The notes under the pieces: model-generated
What the model was told of the DNA's origin: nothing
Seen by the model: the letters and a program-made list of their open reading frames with translations, nothing else
The model's database searches: none
Source: Lycocorax pyrrhopterus obiensis
Taxonomy: Eukaryota; Chordata; Aves; Passeriformes; Paradisaeidae
DNA length: 64,000 nucleotides
Direction: 5' to 3'
NCBI GenBank assembly: GCA_014706295.1
Contig: JACSVZ010000002.1
Coordinates: 131,883,431 to 131,947,430, forward strand
Program-made: the position numbers and the translations under genes
In this document: piece by piece, positions 8,403-22,300 of the stretch
Layout of the letters: the number at the start of each line of letters is the position of its first letter
Position numbering within the stretch: position 1 is the stretch's first letter

Positions 8403-11400
8403 AAATCTGAAGCCTGCTGAGAAACGAATGCATTGCATCCATCTGGGACCATGACACAAAGGCACTCCTCCTCCTGCTGCAAGGACATGGTGCCGCATGG
8501 GGAAAGGTTTCTGTCGTGCATTTGGGACCACCTCCATCCCTCCCACCCCTCTGAGTCTGGGGCCCACAGAGAGCAGTACTAGGGAACATGGGTTGGCTCC
8601 TTCATCCTTAGATGATGGACAGTCTGCCAGAACGTCACTGACTGCAGCAAAGTGCGTCATACGTATCATAATACACACATAGATATCTCTAATACCTAAA
8701 CCTAGCACACACATGTATCAGGACCTGTGTAATAACTCACACACAAATGCAGTACTACAAGGTAGGGCACCATCCAGCTTTTCCTCCTGCACTTCTCTTG
8801 GCTCTACAGAGCTAACAATAGATAACATTTGTTTGCCCATAAAATGGAAGACACGCAGGGAGCAGAAACCCTATATGGGCTGATCTTTGAACCCACAAGA
8901 CTAGATCTTCCCTGGCATCAGTCCCTGCTCTCAGGAAGGAGTCACATCCATGCAAGCAGCTGAGAATCTACTTTTGGCTTTCCTCATATCAAAACAACAC
9001 TTAGAAAGTGTTTCATCTTGGAATCTTCCCTCAAACACTGACTACTTTTTTACTGTTTTTAAAACTAAAAGGAAGAAAAAAGGCAAGTAGGCATGATTTT
9101 GATGTAATAAATATAAAGAACAAACCACATGTGTTTTGCTGGCCTCTGCAGCTTGCTGTTTGAAAGAGTGGCTAATGTTTCCATTGGCATTGGTTACATA
9201 GATAAAAAAGAGACAGAAACAGGGCTCAGCAGACTTGTCGTGTTGACTTTTGCTCTTGTAGAAAAACAACATGGAAAAAAACCCATAGGAAAAGACATTT
9301 TAGTTTTGATACAGCTGACATGGCACTACTAGCACAGGGGGTTTTGAAAAGAAACAAGAAGAGAAAGTGGTTCAGCCCACCCTGTTCACTGATGATGGCC
9401 CAGTGAAAGAGTTATTGTTTGAGTCAAATCAGGTGGAAGATGCTTTCCCAGGAATGCAGCACTGTAAGAAAATCCTACACTCTCCATATATCTGTCATGA
9501 CTCTTTACTGCCACTAATTTTTGCTCCCAGGGAGGGTGAAAGATTCTGCTTTCCAAAGCAGTAATTTTTGTTTCCTGTACAGCACCAGTGGCTTTGGGGA
9601 TGCCCCCAGCATCCTTCCTAATGGTGAGAAGAGCCCTCAGACTGAAGGGAGACTCTGGGAGGGTGTAGGCGTCAGCAGCGAGGACCTGGCCCCAACAAAA
9701 GCCTCTGATGGCTGCTGCTGAGGAGTGGGAAAACTCTTGCAGTGTGACTTGCCTTTTTGTGATGTATTTTGTAGAAAGGATCACTTGGTCTGCAACAACT
9801 TTTCTGACATTTGAGCCTAAATAATGCCATCATCTATCCTTAGGCAGTATTGCAGTGATTGTTTTTACTGCTGAGATAGGCAGCAGCTTCTCACAGGATC
9901 TTTTAAAAGTTTTGCTTCCACCTGCTTCGTCATAGGAACTGATCACTTTTGGGGATTGTGCATCCCTCCTGCATCTCCTCCCCTATGCCAGTGTCTCCAC
10001 ATCCTCTCCTTTCTCTACTCATTCTCCTGGATTGCCCTTGCAATGCCCTCAGCTTCACTCTGGGAAACTCCCTCACCTTCACTTTAGATGGGAAAAGCAT
10101 CTTGAACCATGAGTAAGGTAAAACTCACTTTCTGCCACTTTGCACATCTTCCAGGACAACATCTACTCCAGCAGCTAAAAGGAGCCAGGACCCATTCCCT
10201 GGCCCAGAGATCAGATGTCATAGATGGAGCCTGCAGCGACAAACCTCTCCCCCGAGAGGGTGGCCTCATCCCCTTCCTCCGGTTGCGAAGGATCTCGAAC
10301 CTCTGCTCTTCCCTAAACCACAGCCAGGAGACTGAGAGAAGTTGAGGTGGGCTACCACAATAATCATTTAGGCTCTGAGGAGTAGCAATTGTGCAGGATT
10401 GGAAACACCCTTGTAAGAATCCCATCTCACTGGCACAGGAACACCAGGAGACCAGCTCAAAAACATAAGATACTAGATAAAAAATGAAATATTCTTAGCT
10501 GGAAAAAAATTCCCATCATCTAGCAATCACATGCCTCCTAAGGGACCAGCCAGAAGACTGATTTTACTACTGAATGTGGATGCTTTCCATTAATTGATGC
10601 ACTTGAATTGTGTGTCCTTATCTAGGGGCCAAACTGAAAGAAAACAAGGAAAAGTAATTTGGATCGAACAAGAATTGATTACGTGGCAACATGCAGGGAA
10701 AAAAATGCACTTTGGATCAAAGAAAACATTTAGGGCATTTTAAAACAAGCCAAGAATATTTGGAAACAAAGGTCTTCATCTGCACTGGGACTTCAGCAAA
10801 GACCTGTGTGGGCAGGAGGGGCCACCATTGCTTGTCCTGCTGGTGGTCACCCTCCCTCATCCCTGAGGCCTGTTTGGCTGGGAAGCACAGACCACCCCTC
10901 TCCTCTCTGATATTTGTGCAGTCTAACCTAACCTAGCTCATTTGGACTGAATTTGCTGATTGTTTGCAATGCCTGAAAGCAGCACTTTCTGGAGAATAAT
11001 TGATTTACCAATTTTTCATCCAGACCGAAATAATATTTCAGGTAGCGAATTACCCCCGAGCCCTCTTGCCAGGATCTCTGTGGTCTCAGAAATACATTTT
11101 CTAATTGTCTGGCTCTTCTGCATTTCCTCCTTACTGTGTGGAAGTCACATCTGAGCCGCAGAGATATTAAGATCCTGACCCAAAGTCATCTAAGCACATG
11201 GATAACCTTACACCGGCTGGGATGTTACACGTGTGCTTAAGTATTTGCTGGATGAGAGCCCGAGTGCCTGACAGCATCGTGGAAACCAACCGTGCACACA
11301 GCGATAGCGCTGCAGAAAAACAAAGGAACAAGATAGAAATATCCTTTTGCTCCCAAAGAAATCTTTCGCCAATAAGGAGAATGGAACAGAAATCAGTAAC

Positions 11401-14400
11401 AGGAATTCAGTCATATGTATTTTAGTCCCACCTATATCGAAAAGGAACCTTTCCAGTTTTTAAAAAATTGTTTGCAGTGTTAATCACATCTGGAAAATTT
11501 CAAATGTTTTTGGTCTTTTCTTACTTTTCTTTTCCCGTGCTTTCACTCTCGCTTTTTCTTCCTCCTTTCCCTGAGCTGCTGCTGTCCATTTCTGTGTAGT
11601 TTGTCTTATCTGAGTAGCTGGTAGTATTTAATTTGTAATAGCAAATCACCAGCCACCAGCCTGCAGTTCCACATGGAAATACTCTATCACACTTCTGTTA
11701 AATATACCAGTTTGTGAATAGCCCAATTTATAAAAAGGTGAATTTCAGCACACCTTTGACACGATGTTTCACCGCCCACCCTCAGGAATGAGAGCATGAT
11801 GTTGTCCTTCCTTCATGGAGACACAGTGGTACCAGCGCTTCCCATGGCTTTGAAGCACTCGGGGCCATATCAGCTCTTGGCATTGGAAACCAGTTTTCCT
11901 CTCCAGAGGATGGTGGTGTTTTGCAGCCCACTCCCAGGAGCCCAGATGGTGCCTTACAAAGAAGGCTTCCTCCCACACATCTTCCCCAAAAGAACCTGGG
12001 GGACGTGGGGCCTTTGGGCTGCTCTGGTCACTGCCAGCCTCCTCCTCACCCAGCCTCAGATTGCCACCCAGACATTATCTTGCCACGAGGAAAATCTCCC
12101 CTGGGTTGGATTGGGACACAATAAACAAGTCATTCTGCTCCAATTCTCTTCCAGCCCTGACCCAGACATTTCTGTGTCCCCCTCAGTCACCCAGCACCTC
12201 CCCAGCAGCTAATCTCTGCTCGTCAATGGGTAAAGTCTAAATTGCCTGCTTTGCCTGGCTTTTTATCAGTGGGCAGGCAGGGGTCAGAATGGAACAAAAG
12301 GTCAGTTCAGAATGCTCTGGAGTTTTGCTCTTCAGAATGCAACTCACTGTCCTTGCACACATTGTTATACAGTGTTTCTGGCAGGCGCTTCCTCAACTTT
12401 TTCCTCCACAGATAATATGGAAAGGTTTCCTAGTGTCAGTAGCTGCTGAAGAGATAGGAATGAAAGCTTTTTTGGCATCTGTTTTCTGGCTTACACCAAG
12501 TGTCTTTGCCCTTTCCTCGATCACACACATTTCCTCTTTCTCCCCTTGATATCCATAAGGTAAGTGGTGATAAATTTGTCATACATTTCCTAAACACAGG
12601 AGTAGGAGCCAGAGAAGCTATCATGCTGGGACGCAGACCATCCCTACTGCTTCAGCACCCACTCTGCCCAAGCTGAGAAGAAGGACCTGGCTGTGCCTGA
12701 TCAGCAACTCCAACAGCAGTGGCCACCTGCATCCCTCTGACATCCCATGTCTCACTTTTGCCTTTTCCAGCACCTGCTGCTGGCACCTGCCTGTGTCCCT
12801 GACCCTGCTGTGAGAAGGATGGATGTGTGGACGCCAGTTCGGCACATACCTGCAGAGCAAGCTCACAGCAACTGCCCAAAGGCAAACACACAAGTTTTCG
12901 TACCTCAGGCCCTGCAGCCCTGGCACAGCCTGGCACTGCAACAAGAGGAGGGCATGGAACAGCAGGAGTGATTACTGCATGGCCAGGCAACAAAACCAAA
13001 AGCTGTCAGTCTCTGGGCAGATGAGAGCAGAATAGCCTCTCTCTAATCATCTTCCACTCCATCTCCCACAGGTGATGACAAACATGGAGTCTCCAGAGTT
13101 AGGACTCTGGACACTAAGCCAAATGTTTGAGACCTTTCCAGTCTCCAGCTGGTGTTTTGTGTCTCTCCTGAAACCAGACCTGATGCCATGGTGTGCTGTC
13201 CCTGCATAAAAGCAATCCTGCATGTAAGGCAACTCCATGGCTGGAGCCCACAGATAAACAGGCAGATGTGCTCTGAGCCCAACAGTGCTTTATGTGAACT
13301 GGAATGCAAAGGCAGATTCCCACAAATCAACTCAATCAGTCTTTCTGTTGACTTAGTGGACTCCATGGGTATGCATGCACACATGGTTTTTCACAGGCAG
13401 GTATGAGCTCGCTCTGCCCCTGGTTTGAATTGACTGGAAACCACATGAGTATGGTTTACATGGAAAAAAAAATCCACCAAAACCAAGCAAAGAAGGCAGC
13501 CACACTTGGGCAATATTTGGTTGCTGCAGAGCACAAGTAAGATGGAGTTGACAACTGTCTGCCAGAAACATGTAGAAATACCCCAAGAATAAAACAAAAA
13601 ACAACCTAGGAACAGCCAGATTCTGTAAGATCCAGTTACCAATGTTGCTGCATTTATGGCTCCTATCTGTCTTTTACAGGAACTAAGAACTATGTTGTCC
13701 TTTGAGTGAAAGGCCTCATTGCAGGAAGTACCTTCCTGTTCTTGGTAGAGATGACCCTGTCCAGCCACAACAGACGTCCCTGGAGTCCTCACAGAGAGTG
13801 AAAACTGTGGCTGCTTTCCCACATGATCTCTGAGTGGGACAGTCGCCCACTTGTGTTACATCCCAGCAACCAAACTCATCAAAACAAAACAAACCAGAGC
13901 AAAAGTGAAGCTGTCTCTGACATGAGAGGGACACAACTTCAGTAAGCCAGATGACAAGCCATGGCTGGACACTGCAGATCCAGGCCTCGCCTTCATCCCC
14001 TCATCAGGGTTGTCAAGAGCAGCATTTTCCAGCTGGTGTACCCTGGTTTTTTCTTCAGGGGGTGAATGCCACCCCAGTTTGAGGATGGCTTCTAGGCTAC
14101 AAACGCACTAACTTTTTAAGAAGGTGCAAAGACAAGATAAATATGGGTAGATGCAAGAATCTCTGCTCCTGACTCACTGAGTCTGAGTACTGCTGTCACT
14201 CAGTCCTGCTCAGCCTCCTCTCCCAGGTGGTCACAGACCCTCCAAGGCAATAAGTGGCACCTGTTTGCTCCTTCACAGTCCTTCTCCCCTCTCCTGGATC
14301 CTGGAGACTCATCATGGGGCCAGAGAGCAAAGCCCTGTGCTCTCCAGGGCTGTGCAAGGTGTTACAGCTGCATGTTTTATCTGCTTCAGGAAGATTCAAA

Positions 14401-17400
14401 TAGGAGAGTGAAATTTTATTAATGCTGAATTTGATGAAACATTACCCAAAAGTGGTGAAAAAGAGATGGAAAATTTTTAAATGCATTGAATAAGAACTGC
14501 TCCAAAACAATGTTAACATTGCAAATAAAACTCACCCAAGTACTTAAATTCTAGTAAGCCAGCCCAGCAAGACAAGAAGAAAGAGAGAGAGGAGTTATTA
14601 TGCAGAGAAAGAGTGACATCCAAGTTAAAGATGATCTGGGTATAGTCCCAAAACAAATTTAATCCTTCGTCTCAATTTGCGGTACAACAGGACAATGAAC
14701 AGAGGGGCAAAGATAGGGTAGCTAATCAGACTTAGAATATGGGGATGAATATTAATGGAATAACATTTGAAGACTTTTAATGTGTTTGAATCAAAAGAAC
14801 AGATGATCTGTATCTAAGAATCACAGAATAATGAAAGAGCTGGCAAATTAAATGGTAAGTCTGACAGCAAGTGTTTCTAACAAATAATTCTAGTTCAGTC
14901 TGTCTGTAATCAAAGGACTGTAAGTAATACTCACAAATATGGGTCCCTTTATCTGGTCTATGTAGCATAAAAAGCATAAAGTCAAATTTTAAGGGAGGAA
15001 CAAACACAGAGGAAGAGCATACTAGCCCATATATTTATGAAATAGATGCGTTCAGCTTAGACAATATCTGCTTTTGATAAAAGAATTTTACTCGCCAAAG
15101 GCAATGTTATTTACCTAGACTCCATTAAACCACCCAACATGCACAATATGAGTAAGTATTAGAAAAAAGAGAGACTATGCAAGCTACAAGAAATGTAAGG
15201 TGAGGAGGAACTGGCCAGTGGACAACAGGTTCCTGAACCTGGAGCAGGCTGGCAGGTGGACAATGGCTGAGCTCCTCAAGGGCAGAGCCTGGGAGTGCTC
15301 TAATTTATAATGGCACAAAAAGCAATATTTTTCTGGTGAAATACGGTGATGAAGATGCTGCCTACATGCAAGATGATCACAGAGGAGAAAAACAGGGCAG
15401 ACAGACAAACTCAAACTAGGAAGGAGCAGAGATGCTTGAGGAATGGGAAGCCTCCGTGGTGGGAGGAAACAAAGCTAGTTCTTAGCTCTGTTTCCTTCTG
15501 CTCTGGTCAGACTGGATAAGCTAAAAAACATTTTGCAAAAAGGCATGGAGGGTATGGAGCAGTGGCCATCACTGTTTCCAAGCACATCCTGCTTATCCCA
15601 TGGATACTTCCCTGAGGAGACAAGGGAGGTGATGACATTTTTCCCCTTTCACCCTACTGCTGGGTTGGTTAGACTTGACTCAAAACTTTCCTTTTCAAGA
15701 TATGTGTTTGGCAAAGGGCAATGACTCCTTGAAACTACAGTCCACAATAAAAGGGAGACACAGTTCAAGCATTTTATTTCTCTTAACTGCGTGCATATTT
15801 GTCTGCATCTCTTTTGAATTGTTTTACCAAAAGTACGTCTGTTCTGGAAAAAAGGCACAAGTCATTCCTAAAAGGCAAAAAAAGCAAGTTCCACTATGCT
15901 GGTAGTTAGTCACCATTTTGAACTGTTGTCACGCAACTTTTCATAACTAGGCAATGCAAAAACAAAAACAATGTAAAATAAGCCTGGATTTATCTCTTGG
16001 AAATTCTCTCTTGGAAAATGAATTGGATGAGGGAGATTTTCACATTGCCAAGGGGCAATTTTTAGAGGATTTTAAGGCCTTTGGTGGATTAGCAACAATA
16101 AACATAAAGCAGTTAAACTGTGGGTAGGCAGTAAATGGCATTTATACAACCGAGAAAGTCAGTGCCACCATGACACTGACAGGATGGGACTAGATCAAGG
16201 TAGCTGATCAAAAGAAAGGGGGTAGGCCAAAATGAAGGGGAAAAGTTATTGCCTTGCCGTATCATGAGCATTGCTTTTGATTTTTATAACAGCAAGCAAA
16301 ATAAGCCATTAGAAATACATATAAAATTAAAATAATGCTAGTAAAGGCAACAGTGGAAGCTCCTAGGATAAGTAGGAACTGATTCCTACTGCTAGTTGAA
16401 GTAAATCTATTTTGCTATGGAAGGGGGCAAAGTGAATACCCAGTTTCCTCTAGAATCATGTCTATGGCCCCTATTCTCCCTACCACAGTGACCCCAGACC
16501 TGCTCCATGTCCCAAATAATTCTTCACTACAAGGCTCCCAAGCCTCCTTCACATCTGCAGATAGCTCCAGAATCCTTCCAGTTCTTCCATTTTGTTTCTG
16601 AGCTACCTCTGTGGGGCACCCAGCTCACCCCCAGGGTCCATAGGCCAGCCATGCTCTGACTTAGCCTCCTGCTACTCCATGTTGACGGTGTTGGATGTTA
16701 GGTGGACATGGACATGGATAATGGTAGTAATGGTAGGCTTCACCACGTGCTGCACGGCCAGTTTAGTAGTATGTCTGAAGTGATTAAACTGCATAAAGAA
16801 GGCCTGAAGTCTCTCTCTGTATCGTTGGGTGGAAGACTGTTAATTTTGATTTCTTTTAATAAGCTATTAGTTTTCACAAAATACAGAGGAACTTGTATTT
16901 TCAGGGCAGGTTTCCCCAGAAGGGAGACTTCTGCCAGTCTGGCTGGATTTGGGCAGTGGTTTCAAAAGCTGCTTGGGGGGCACAACAAGACAAGAGATGA
17001 AGACATCAAAGATGTCAGTATTCTCAAAGAAATCCCATTTTAACTGCCAAGCAGGGCAAAAGGAGCCATCTTCTGCTCCTGCTACTATACACATAGCAGA
17101 TCCTGGACATGGCACCCAGTCTGGCATACTGCCCTTGCAGAAGGCAACCCACAGGCCACACTTCTCTTCTGCAGCTTTACTCATGCTAGGAGTCCTACAG
17201 GAGCTCATATAATCGAAAGGTTCTGTGAAATAAGCCTCACAGTGCCAAAATTATGGAAACTGGCAAGTTGGCAAGAAAAAAGTGCATCTTCCAGAGGGAT
17301 ACAGCATTTTCAACAGCAGGGCAATACAACAAAGGCAGAGACTTTTACAAGAGCCATCTACATCCTGGACTACTCTGCATGCTGGGAAAACTATTGGCCT

Positions 17401-19320
17401 AATTTTGTCCCTTGTGCATAGCAACTCTGGAACCCATTAATAATTGTGGTGGATTGACCAAAGGGAGTTAATTCCATCCCAGTCAGACACAGTACAACCA
17501 CTCTGGAACTAGGACTGACACCACTGGGGCATGCAGCCTGCTGCACATCCCTGGGCTATCCTCTACCATACTCCCAGGGAGTACATCAAGCCTCTGTCAA
17601 GCATGGAGAAAAAAATCTCATGTTGTCTGGGTCTCTCTTCAAGGCAAAGTTCCTAAGTTTGAGGTGGTTTTGCTGCACTCAAGAAGAGCTACGGCATCTT
17701 GGCATCTTACACAAGTTGGTCATTTAACCCCCTCTGAAAGAGGCAAGAGGCAATGTAAATGGAAAAGTTGTTTGTAATTTTAACAGCTTTCCAGGCAAAT
17801 GATCTTCCTCACTTTGGTGGCTATTTTCATCTTCAGCTCAGGGGATTTTTCTGCAAACCTCTCCTGATCAATGGATGTGGAACTTGTGTTGAGCTCAGCT
17901 TGTGTTGAGCTGTTCCACCCCCTTCATCTTCAAGTTAAAGCTTAACAGTTTGTGCTACTTTCTCTCCAAATAATGTACAACCCAATATAATTGGGTCACA
18001 GCACAGGCAACAGACTGGCAAACCTGCTGGGATGGACCTCACAGTTCTCTGCTTCTGTTCATCTGCTGCCCCAGCACTGAGAGGTAGCCCCACTAAACCG
18101 ACACCAGCACTGGGAGCTGGGTTGGAGAACGTTCCTGCCTGTCCTGTGTGTGCTGAGATTAGCTCACACTGTATCCTAATAAACAGGAGGTCTAGTAACA
18201 CTCCAGAATTTAGGGCTTGTAGGATAAACTATGTCAGAACTCTGGAAAAGTCTAGTATTCACTATCACCAAAGCTGTCTCTGTTTCTGGCTCTGTTCTGT
18301 CAGCTTTAAAACAAAACAAAAAAAGTAAATCTATCATCTGCAGTTCCATTCCTATTTACGTGGGTATAAGCAAGGAGTAACTCTGCCCAGATCATGGGAG
18401 GCTCCCTGGAGTACCAAAAAGCAGCTGGATCCAGGACAGACTTACATTGCATCACATGGAACCAGGGCTGAATGGGACTAAAACCAGTAGCCTTTTGGGC
18501 AGCCTGAAGGCCCCTGCTCCCTCCACATTATGATACATGACTTTTACTGTGGAACAGGAGAAAATACACCAAAGCATTAAATAGGGTAGTTATTTTCATT
18601 CGTGGCACCACCAGAGACCCTGTTACAGAAATGCAACATAATTGTAATGCAGCTCCTACCTTCTGCCAGAGCCTTCAACATGCAAAGCTGATTCCTTCTC
18701 TTACTGGGTTTTCCTACCCAGTGAAGCTTGTGCAGATGTAATCAACAGAGGGATGAAAGACTGTTTTGGGACAGCAACACAGCTGTTGCAGGGCATATTG
18801 CTTCTCTGAAGAGATTCACACCCAAAGCCAAAAACAACCCTGAGAGAGCACTTTGAGACACCTGAGAAGGATGTTGCTCCCTCTGAATACTTTACATCTG
18901 TGGTGGTTCAGAGTACAGACCCGGCAAGTCAAACCCTGATTTCAGTAAATGAATTACATCAGAGGTTAGTAGTAAAGTCTCAGTGATATTTATGAGAGAC
19001 TTCTTTACATGAACAAGCCTGAAACATTTGGAAACTATTTGTTTTTTCAGACACATACTGCTTAGTTCACCATAGTTAGAGACAGATTTTGGACCGAGAA
19101 GCATGGAAATGTACCCAGAGTCAGACTGTTAAAAATGTTTAAAGCCAACTCCACTGTGCTGATATACTTAACAAGTTCAGGAGACTGGGACTTGTTTTCA
19201 GCATGTGTGTGACCAGCACTGCAGACATCACAGATATACTGGGACAGGCAGGTCTGGAATCCCCCTCCCAGTGGCCTTGACCCTACTGAAAGTTTACCTA
19301 CACTGCAAAGCATTGAGTAT
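8403..19320. other. long non-coding stretch without recognised genes or transposons
   Basis: Across about 10.9 kb I recognise no exon, RNA gene, CR1 or LTR. Small items: a pyrimidine-rich tract at about 11512-11578, and a 16-bp tandem duplication 'cttgtgttgagct...' at 17883-17914. Reading frames reach at most about 140 codons, overlap on opposite strands and resemble no family I know. Old transposons too diverged to see by eye may be present. Confidence 0.5.
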
Positions 19321-19394
19321 CTATTTCTATTTCTATTTCTATTTCTATTTCTATTTCTATTTCTATTTCTATTTCTATTTCTATTATTTCTATT
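19321..19394 (+). repeat. (CTATTT)n hexanucleotide microsatellite
   Basis: Perfect CTATTT repeats run from 19321 to about 19385, nearly eleven units, and continue imperfectly to 19394. The translation in one frame is alternating Tyr-Phe, which explains the odd tail of a small frame here. Length polymorphism is likely. Confidence 0.97.
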
Positions 19395-22300
19395 CCTAAT
19401 CCTCCCTCCATGCCTTTTAAAACCCCGCCTTGCGATTATTTTGAGTACTAATCAGAAGTGGACCTGTATCCTTTCCAACAAGAAGCAAGCCCTGAGCAAT
19501 ATATCCCAGGAAGAAAAGGTGCCAGCAGCTGTCACAGGAGCAGGAGGGCAGGAAGGATGACACATAACCCGCACACTTGTAGCCTGTGCAGCTGAGGGGC
19601 ATGTGGGACACAAGTGCCCAGCCTGGCCCACCCAACATCATTGCAAACAGTGATGGGAAGTGAGTGAGTCCCCCTGCCCAGCTCTCTGACCAGTCTGTTC
19701 CTTCACCCAGAGGCCAGTACCCAAGTATGAAGAATGGCCTACTGCACCCTGGGGAAGTCCCATGTCCTGGAGTAGCTTCTGTGTGAAAGGGGTCCTGCAC
19801 AACCTTTTAGCTGCTTTGCAGTAACGTGTTTCCTCTTTAAATACAAAATGTCAAGATTTAAGTTAAATTCTAGGAACATTTTCTAAATTGATATCAGCTT
19901 AATAACTGCCAGGAGCAGGGATGTACTGCCAATATCAGCTGTCTCTGAGGATGGAGATGGAGAGCTGGGCTGTGACTGAGAACTGGGAGGTGGGATGCCC
20001 AGGATGAGCAGCCAGGAGAAGCAGCAGGAGGAAAAGGAGGAGAAGGAGGATGATCCAAGTTTGCTAAAGAAAGTCCTGCTCCAGCAGGGATCATGGCATC
20101 AGAGAGAGTGCCTGGTTGGGGGTGGTTTTCAAAAGCTGGCTCAAGACCTGGAGGCACTTTTCTTCTCACTCAGCCTATGTTGGCACACAAAAGCACTTCT
20201 GGTGCATTCAGGCACTGACACGATGATTTGAGAACCTGGTTTCACATATTTGCAGCCCTTCAGGAGACATATCCTGCTACTTGTGCCTGTTCACGCTTCT
20301 GCTGGTGCTGCCAGTGGCGGCTTGGGAGAGCTGTCCCCAGCAGCCTCTCTTAATCTGCTGTCTGAGCGCTTAATCACTGACTTACAGCAGTGCTTGGGAC
20401 GTGAGTGGCAGGAGTCTTTACAAAGGTTTTCCAGCCACTGCCAGCTGCCCTGCAAGATGCTCGGCCTCATGTCTGCTTATTTTATATCATTTAGCTGGCT
20501 GGGAACAGCCCCCACTCGAGCAATGAGGACCAAACCTCATAATTACCATGAAGTGAGAAGCTGGGAAACTGGATGGCAATGAGGAGCATGGTGCCAGGAT
20601 TCCCCCCTGAGCTACCCCTCCCCCCTTATACATGGAGCTGGGAACACAACCAGCCTCCCACCTTGCAATAATATGAGCAAAAACATCTTAAAAAAATCTT
20701 GCAAGTGTCAGAACTATTGCACTGTAATGCCTAATCCAGCAGTCCCTGCAGCCAGCGTCAGTCTTTCCAGTGATATTAAAAGTTGTTGGACAAGGGCCTA
20801 AGTGACTAACAAGTACAATATTTGAAATAGAGGCGTGGGGCATATTTGCAGCAATATGAAAAGAACCCCTATTCAATCTCTATTCAGTAATTAACTTTAA
20901 AATATGTCTATTGTCACTAAGTGTTTTGCAAACATGCTGAGTCTGTGGTAGAGAACCAAAACTGTCCCATTTATGAGCCAAAAAAGATTATCTGAGCACA
21001 GGTGAGGCATGCAGAGAAAAGGAAATTAGTATTTCTGCAAATACATTCAAATAAAAAGAAATCAATTGTTGTGAAGATAGGAGAGGCTGTACAAAGTCAG
21101 AGAATGTGCAATGAGAAATCCTACTAAAAATCCTGAATTTGGCATACCTTCAGTCTAGAACCACCACACCTTAGATTTTTTTTCAAGATCTTCAAGTGTC
21201 AGAGCTCACCAATAATAGTCTGAAATTACTTTTGATTATATGAGTATATAACCATGTAGCTACATGCAATGTGCTTAATCACAGCCCCTAAAGCCCACAT
21301 CCTAAGGCTACGCATGAACCGAAGCAAGCCTCAGCCCCTGCTACGGTCACAGAGGAGAGAAAGGTGCCTGCAGGGAGTGGTTTGTCCCTTTCCAGTGAAG
21401 TTAAAGGCATTTTGACTTCATCTGTGCCCTGTGTATGTCACAAGACACACAGAAACCGGTATGAGGTCACCAGGGCCTTTGGAATGACCCCTGTCCCCTT
21501 GCAATGAGCAGAACCATCTGTCTGCTGCTGGGGAGCCAGCTGAGGGGTCTGGTGGCTGCAGGGGAGATGATGGCTGTGACAAAGGAGATGTCATCCCTGA
21601 ATTGCTGAGGCCTGGCAGGATTCCCAAGACACAGGGTCTCCCGGGCGACAGGGATGTCCTCCCCAATGGCATTGGTGTGGAGTGGCAGGGCTGTGGCTGG
21701 ATCAGCGGAAGCTGAGGGCTCCTGTTGGGGCTGCAGGGGCTGCAGGGGCTTCAGGCTTAGCAGAGGGACACCTGCTCTAGCAGGATGGCACAGCACCACG
21801 GGAAGGAGCAACAGACTACGTCTTTGCACTGGACTTCATGCTTCATCAGGAAATGGCAGTTTTTCTAACCAATGTGTTTCCATAAAACATCATAGAATAT
21901 GGCTGTGTTTTCACTGGGTCTTTATGACTGAGCAGGCACCAGATCTTCTGTATTCCAGAGCAATCCCTGCTTTGTTTCTGACTGACACTACAGTTTGAAA
22001 GCCTCTGGAAACCATTTTTAGGGCTCTGACTTACAGTGTGGGCACTCCTGCAGCATCAGGTTACCAGCAGTATCTCACCAGGCAGCAGAGACCTATGAGC
22101 CCTCCCCAGGAAAATGAGATTACTGTAACACCATGTGAAGCTGCATGAGGACATCAGGAACTGGAGCTATAGCTCTCGCCTATGAACGCTCATACAGTTT
22201 TCAAATCCTGATCTTGTTACTCTTGTATTTCCTAGAAGCTGGCATCCCTGTACTTATTCTGAGCAGACAAGGTCAGGAGGGAGATGAATGCAAATTTCCT

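Noticed and set aside
19205..19399. Frame ending in alternating Tyr-Phe
   Set aside because: It is the translation of the CTATTT microsatellite.
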